DNA of 8,488 bases, taken from contig CALMMH010000502.1 of NCBI GenBank assembly GCA_937868145.1, positions 1 to 8,488 of the forward strand, written 5' to 3'. The stretch is from an uncultured Phycisphaerales bacterium (GTDB lineage Bacteria; Planctomycetota; Phycisphaerae; Sedimentisphaerales; Anaerobacaceae). The notes beneath the pieces are model-generated. The model saw only the letters and a program-made list of their open reading frames with translations, was not told the origin of the DNA and made no database searches. Position numbers and translations under genes: made by a program. Shown here piece after piece: positions 1 through 4,300 of the stretch (within the stretch, counting starts at the first letter, position 1; each line of letters starts with the position of its first letter).

Positions 1-148
1 CGTCGCTGGGCCAGCCGAGCAGACGATTCGCCAGGGCCGCAACCTCGGCCGAATGCCGCTCTACGATCCTGTCGAATGCAGAATCGTCTCCCCGGCGGAA
101 CTGCGCCACCAGGTCCAATTCCTCGGATGTCCACACCATGGCTGACAT
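1..148 (-). CDS. ECF-type RNA polymerase sigma-70 factor, N-terminal fragment (3' part outside window)
   Basis: This is the N-terminal part of a predicted extracytoplasmic-function sigma factor, which would direct core RNA polymerase to a specific promoter set. The 49 visible residues contain LDLVAQFRRGDDSAFDRIV followed by an ERHSAEVAALANRLLGWPSD-type stretch. This matches the start of sigma-70 region 2, where the family pattern is L(V)-x-x-(F/A)-x-x-GD-x-x-AF-x-x-(L/I)-V-x-R-(H/Y) and then a helix ending in LLG-x-x-x-D. I start it at the ATG at 148; an in-frame ATG at 139 is possible. Neither has a clear Shine-Dalgarno sequence. The DNA-binding region 4 lies outside the window, so the ECF subgroup cannot be assigned. 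A strong housekeeping-type promoter and a long leader lie upstream. The family call is made from region 2.1 only. Confidence 0.8.
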   Translation of the reverse strand, partial: MSAMVWTSEELDLVAQFRRGDDSAFDRIVERHSAEVAALANRLLGWPSD

Positions 149-271
149 ATTAGACCCGTCTGTGGGTCGCGACTTACAGAAAAATGGTCCGGCTTAGGAG
201 GCTGCACGGCATCTGCTGCGGAGTTTGAAGTGTTGGGCAACCCTTGCCGGCAGAGCAGGAGGGGGGAAAAG

Positions 272-320
272 AAGCCCCTGAGCAAACGGAGGGAGAGGAA
301 GCGAGACTACCCAGGGGCTT
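272..320 (-). repeat. 9-bp perfect inverted repeat in the sigma-factor leader
   Basis: AAGCCCCTG (272-280) and CAGGGGCTT (312-320) are exact reverse complements separated by 31 nt. In the transcript from the promoter at 345-373 this hairpin would begin about 18 nt from the 5' end. On the minus strand the stem is followed by CTTTTCCCCCC, a short T run. A stable 5' stem, an attenuator-like element or a protein-binding site are all possible. The large loop and weak T run argue against a simple intrinsic terminator. Confidence 0.5.
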
Positions 321-344
321 GAAGTCAGATTTCGATTTCATTCT

Positions 345-373
345 ATTGTAGGGGGGCCATGTCACGATGTCAA
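345..373 (-). promoter_or_regulatory. Near-consensus sigma70 promoter reading toward the sigma-factor gene
   Basis: On the minus strand TTGACA (373-368) is separated by exactly 17 nt from TACAAT (350-345). That is a 6/6 match for the -35 box and 5/6 for the -10 box. The expected start of transcription is near 338, giving a leader of about 190 nt before the sigma-factor ATG at 148. The hexamer ATGTCA (plus-strand reading) occurs twice, at 359-364 and 367-372, within the -35 box and spacer, and could be an operator. The boxes are seen directly; promoter activity is inferred. Confidence 0.7.
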
Positions 374-486
374 CCCCTGGCCCAATAATTTCCCGAGAAT
401 CTGGAGAGATACCCGTTTGTGCGGCGACGTCACAACAGAGGAGTCGTTTTTCGGGACGATCCGGCCGCACGAAGGCAAGATTCCGA

Positions 487-515
487 TTGAACCGGGAGGC
501 CCTTGGGGGAATAAT
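487..515 (+). promoter_or_regulatory. Candidate promoter for the ACT-domain gene
   Basis: TTGAAC (487-492), a 17-nt spacer and AATAAT (510-515) match the sigma70 boxes at 4/6 and 5/6. The expected start is near 522, leaving an untranslated leader of about 95 nt before the ATG at 618. A perfect TTGACA at 588-593 is a weaker candidate, because its only -10-like partner (TAGAAT, 614-619) is 20 nt away and overlaps the start codon. Confidence 0.4.
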
Positions 516-571
516 AGAAGGTAGGAGTATGGGGTTGCCGCTACGCTCACATGGGGCGGGGCCGGCGATGT

Positions 572-584
572 GTGATTGGATCAC
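572..584. promoter_or_regulatory. Small palindrome (operator-like) upstream of the ACT-domain gene
   Basis: GTGAT-TGG-ATCAC is a perfect 5-bp palindrome with a 3-nt centre. It lies 33 nt upstream of the ACT-gene start and downstream of the candidate promoter, where a repressor or an mRNA structure could act. A 13-bp palindrome of this quality can occur by chance. Confidence 0.2.
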
Positions 585-617
585 GGTTTGACATGATGAA
601 AGTGGAAAGGCGATAGA

Positions 618-1067
618 ATGTACATTGCATCGCAGTTTTCCGTGTTCATGGTCAACAAGCCGGGCGTGCTGGCACAAGCGCTGGCGGAGTTCGCGAAGGT
701 GAAGGTCAACATCGTCGCGATCACCATGATGGATTCGGCCGAGAACGGCGTCATGCGGGTGGTGTTCGAGGAGCCGCAGAAGGCCCGGGACGTGCTGGCC
801 CGGCTGAACATGGCCTACAACGAGACGGAGGTCCTGTGCGTGAACCTGGCCAACAAGGCAGGGGCGCTGGCTGTGGTGGCCGAGAAGCTCGCGGTCGGCC
901 ACGTGAACATCTCCTATGCCTATTGCACCGCCGGGGCCGAAGGCGGACGGACGACGGGGGTGCTGAAGGTTTCCGACGTCAAGAAAGCGATGAAGCTGCT
1001 GGAAGACCACAACAAAGAAAGCCGCGATCAGGGCTCCGTGCGACGATCCAAAGCCGCCCGCCGCTGA
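618..1067 (+). CDS. Tandem ACT-domain protein (small-molecule-sensing regulator)
   Basis: This 149-residue soluble protein is built of two ACT domains, small beta-alpha-beta-beta-alpha-beta folds that usually bind amino acids or similar ligands at dimer interfaces. ACT 1 (residues about 3-70) has SVFMVNKPGVLAQALAEF and then VNIVAITMMD; the N-K-P-G-x-L turn before helix 1 is the classic ligand loop. ACT 2 (about 72-130) repeats the pattern as VNLANKAGALAVVAEKL and HVNISYAYC, with A replacing the loop proline. A basic, likely disordered tail (131-149) follows. No catalytic domain is fused, so a sensory or regulatory role is likely, but the ligand and partner cannot be read from the sequence. 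The start at 618 has a good Shine-Dalgarno (AAAGG, 606-610, 7 nt away) and includes the first beta strand, which a start at the internal Met11 would remove. The gene appears monocistronic, followed by a separate promoter for the protease. Confidence 0.85.
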   Translation: MYIASQFSVFMVNKPGVLAQALAEFAKVKVNIVAITMMDSAENGVMRVVFEEPQKARDVLARLNMAYNETEVLCVNLANKAGALAVVAEKLAVGHVNISYAYCTAGAEGGRTTGVLKVSDVKKAMKLLEDHNKESRDQGSVRRSKAARR

Positions 1068-1106
1068 TTATCGGTCCATCCCGGCAAGCTTCCGTGTCTT
1101 CCCGGC

Positions 1107-1134
1107 TTGACGGCCCGGTCTCCTGTGGTATATT
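1107..1134 (+). promoter_or_regulatory. Candidate sigma70 promoter for the protease gene
   Basis: TTGACG (1107-1112), a 16-nt spacer and TATATT (1129-1134) sit in an otherwise GC-rich stretch. TATTTT (1131-1136) with an 18-nt spacer is an alternative -10 box. The AT-rich block 1128-1142 stands out from its surroundings. Transcription from about 1141 would give a leader of about 210 nt before the ATG at 1350. Confidence 0.55.
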
Positions 1135-1220
1135 TTATTTATGTGACTTGGCGGACGCCTGAGCCGGGTCGTCGGGAGAAGGAATTGGAGGCACACCCGC
1201 GGTGGAGGAGAACACCCCAG

Positions 1221-1319
1221 TTGCAAGGCATGGCTGAGGGACTGTCTGTATGCCCGCCGAAGCGTCTGTGCGAGAATAGCCATAAATGCTGTGTGCGGCG
1301 GGGAATAGCGAATACGTGA
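1221..1319 (+). CDS. Possible 32-codon Cys-containing upstream ORF in the protease leader
   Basis: A TTG at 1221 is preceded by GGAGGAG (1204-1210, 10 nt away). It opens a 32-codon frame ending in TGA at 1317-1319, 30 nt before the protease ATG. An in-frame ATG at 1230 lacks a properly spaced ribosome binding site. The peptide has four cysteines and several basic residues (VCPPKRLCENSHKCCVRRG). It matches no family I recognise, has no signal peptide, and may be a chance reading frame in an untranslated leader. It is recorded because the ribosome binding site is strong and the position would suit a leader peptide. Confidence 0.2.
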   Translation: MQGMAEGLSVCPPKRLCENSHKCCVRRGIANT

Positions 1320-1337
1320 GGGCGAATGCCCCTGGAA

Positions 1338-1343
1338 GAGGAG
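1338..1343 (+). promoter_or_regulatory. Ribosome binding site fixing the protease start at 1350
   Basis: GAGGAG at 1338-1343 lies 6 nt before the ATG at 1350. An in-frame ATG at 1326 has no comparable site and sits across a small GGGC-GAAT-GCCC hairpin (1320-1331). The start at 1350 is therefore preferred. Confidence 0.7.
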
Positions 1344-1349
1344 AAGCGG

Positions 1350-4300
1350 ATGAGGACTGTGGATTGTCCGTCGATAGGGCATTCTATCTGTGGGATCATC
1401 GATCGTTGTCTGTCGGAGCGGCGCAGATTTTGCCTTCTGTTCTGGTTTCTTCTGGCGTCCGTCGACGGATCATCGCAGGCGCAATCCGGGTCTGATGTGA
1501 ATACGCCGGTGGAGCGGGCCACCTATGTCGACCAATTGACCGCCGAGAACGAGGCGGCCAAAGCGGAGGCGGAACTGTGGGCGATTCAGCACGACATGCG
1601 CGTCTACGACAACGACGGGCATCATACTCGCGAGCTGATGGGCCTCCTGGACGGCAGGCCTCTGTACTATACGACGGAGAACGTGCAGTCCGCGGCTTCG
1701 GTGGCGACGGATCGCGTCCGGAACGTGGCGCTTTGGGACCTGACAGGGACGGGGTGGGCCGTGGGCGTGTGGGACGCCGCCGGGGTCCGGGCTTCTCACC
1801 AGGAGTTTGTCGGGCCGGACGGGAAACCGCGAGTCAAAGTCAGAGACTCCGTCATCACGTCCGCTCATTCCACGCACGTCGCAGGAACGATCGGCGCCGC
1901 CGGCGTGGATCCGAACGCGATAGGCATGGCCCCCGGCGCCCGGATCGAATCCTACGACTGGAACAATGACACGGCGCAGATGTTCAGCCGGGCGGCGAAC
2001 GGACCCGGCCAGTCGAACAGCATCTACGTTTCGAACCATTCGTACGGCTATGTCGTCGGCTGGGTGTACTACGCCAGCGCGGCCATGACCGACCACGTCG
2101 GCTGGCATTACACCGGCAACTGGGCGGGACGCAACTCGTACGACAACTGGTTCGGCCAGTACAACACGATCGCCCGCCAGTGGGACGACGTCGCCTCGCA
2201 GAACTCCTATTACCTGGCGTTCGCCGCGGCGGGAAACGACCGCAACGACGGTCCCGAAATCGGCGACACCGTGTATTACTACCTTTCCGGCTGGCACGAG
2301 ATCACCTACCGTCTCGACACCTGCCCGCCCGGAGACGGCGACTTCAACGACGGATACGACACGATTTCGGGTCCCGCGGTCGCCAAGAACATCGTCACGG
2401 TGGGGGCCGTGCACCAGGCCCTGGAGGACGGAGTCCGCAGTTGTGTCAAGACCGCGATGACGGACTTCAGTTGCTGGGGCCCGACCGACGACGGCCGCAT
2501 CAAGCCGGACATTGTGGCCAGCGGCGTCGATGTCTACTCGTGCGACCACGACAGCGACCAGGACTACGACACATACAGCGGCACCAGCATGGCCAGTCCC
2601 GCCGCGGCCGGCTCGGCGATCCTGCTCGTCGAGCATTACACCCGGCTCTTTCCGGGACAGGCGATGCGCTCGAGCACGCTCAAGGGGCTGATTTTGCACA
2701 CCGCCGACGATCTGGGCCGGGTAGGTCCGGACTATCAATGCGGCTGGGGACTGATGAACACGAGGGCCGCCGCGGAACTGATCCAGGAGGACCACGACTG
2801 CCTGATCGGCGACCTGATCCTGGAAGGCCGTTTGGACGCTCAGAATCCGTCGGATGTGTACTATCTCCACACGGACGGGACCTCGCCGATCCGAATCACG
2901 CTGTGCTGGACCGATCCGCCCGCTGCGGCGATCAACTCGGTGATGGCCGATCCGTCGCCGCGTCTGGTCAACGACCTGGATCTGCGTTTGGTCGGTCCCG
3001 GCGGCTCGCCGGCTTACTGCCCGTACGTGCTGGACCCGGCCGATCCCTCTGCCCAGGCCAGGACCGGAGACAACCAGGTGGACAACGTCGAGCAGGTGTA
3101 CCTTGCATCGCCGGGACAGGCGGGGGTCTACGAGGTCAGAGTCAACTTCAAGAACAAGACCCTCGTCAACGGCGGGCAACGTTATTCGCTGGTGTCGAGC
3201 CAACCTTTGGTGAATCAGCGCGCTCCCGTGGCGGAGGACGGGCAGACGATCGTCTCCAAGAACAAGCCTGCGACCATCACACTGAAGGCCGCCGACGAGG
3301 GGCTGCCCCAGACGCCGGGCAGACTCGCCTACACGATCGTGTCGCTGCCGAAACACGGAACCCTGGCGTATGCGAATGGCACGGCCATCACGCAGCCCAC
3401 GACGCTGGCGCAATATGCCGCCCAAGTCGTCTACAAACCCGCTGCGGATTTTCTGGGAAAGGACTCGTTCACGTTCTCCGCCGCCGACGGCGGCGTCAGT
3501 CCCTTCGGGGGCGTGTCCGACACCGCGACGGTGACTCTGTCCGTCCAGGATGTCGTCACGCTTCAGTACCAGGTCTGCACCGGCGAGGACGACGGCATCT
3601 TCATGTCCGGTTGGCAGACCACGTCGGGAACCTTCCTCCGCACCGGTGAATACACCAGCGCCATGAGATTCCAGGGCGTGGGGGTGCCGCGGGGAGCACG
3701 GATCGTCAGTGCGGCTTTGCAGGTTTGCATGGACGCCACTTGGACCGCCGAAAGCCAGGGCTTTGTCTCCGCTGAGGCGACCGGTGACGCCAAGGACTTC
3801 TCCATGATGAGTCCGCGGATCTACAACCGACCGCAGACGCAGACGTCGGTCGCCTGGGACTGGAACGGCAACGTGCAGCGTTACCAATGGTATGCCAGCC
3901 CCAACATCGCCGTCGTGATCCAGGAGGTGATCGATCGCTCCGACTGGTCGGCGGGCAACGATCTGGTCGTCATGTACGCGGGCAAGGAGTTCTCAGACTT
4001 GCGGGTCGATTTCTGTTCCTGGGAGGCGGATCCGGCCCGTGCTCCGAAGCTTGAGATCGTTTTTATCGCAAATCCCCTCACGGACGACCCGACGGCTGCG
4101 CCGGAACCCGGACGCACGGCGCCCACGGTCGCGAACGTGAATCTGTACGCCAACGCCAACACGCCTGTGCTGGTCGTTCTGTCGGCCGCGGACGACGGTC
4201 TGCCGGGACCGTTGGATTTCGCGATCGATTCGTTGCCTGCCCACGGCTCTTTGGAATACCCCAGCGGTGTGGCGATCACGCAGCCGGGAACGCTGTCGGG

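Larger units (their letters stand above)
149..617. other. Divergent intergenic region between sigma-factor and ACT-domain genes
   Basis: These 469 bases contain no convincing protein gene. They hold the sigma-factor leader with its inverted repeat (272-320), the minus-strand promoter (345-373), a candidate plus-strand promoter (487-515) and a small palindrome (572-584) just upstream of the ACT gene. Open frames crossing the region lack ribosome binding sites and resemble no family I know. Confidence 0.6.
1068..1349 (+). other. Intergenic region and long 5' leader of the protease gene
   Basis: Between the ACT stop and the protease start are 282 bases. They hold the candidate promoter (1107-1134), a purine-rich stretch with GGAGG-type sequences (1174-1210), the possible short ORF (1221-1319) and a 4-bp hairpin (1320-1331) around the unused ATG at 1326. 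I see no riboswitch that I can name and no clear terminator for the ACT gene. Confidence 0.5.

Noticed and set aside
61..285. A 74-codon minus-strand frame starting at a TTG with a hydrophobic beginning (MLRGFFSPLLLC)
   Set aside because: Its 3' half overlaps the sigma-factor start in another frame and it has no ribosome binding site. The sigma-70 region 2 match is much stronger evidence.
571..585. A CRP-like site (TGTGA and TCACG)
   Set aside because: The half-sites are separated by 5 nt where CRP needs 6, and the second half-site is imperfect. It is kept only as a generic palindrome.
529..591. A 20-codon ORF (ATG at 529) upstream of the ACT gene as a possible leader peptide
   Set aside because: AGGAG is only 1 nt from the ATG, too close for initiation, and the composition is unremarkable.
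588..619. TTGACA with TAGAAT as the ACT promoter
   Set aside because: The spacer is 20 nt and transcription would start inside the coding region, removing the first beta strand of ACT 1.
1326..1349. ATG at 1326 as the protease start
   Set aside because: It has no ribosome binding site and sits in a small hairpin; the ATG at 1350 has GAGGAG at 6 nt and begins a complete signal peptide.
1141..1349. A riboswitch (for example c-di-GMP GEMM or cobalamin type) in the protease leader
   Set aside because: None of the conserved core sequences I know for these classes are visible.
1470..3887. An 805-codon open frame on the minus strand, antisense to the protease
   Set aside because: It lies entirely opposite a convincing S8 protease. 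The translation is Arg/Val/Gly/His-rich with no recognisable domain, as expected for the complement of GC-rich coding sequence.
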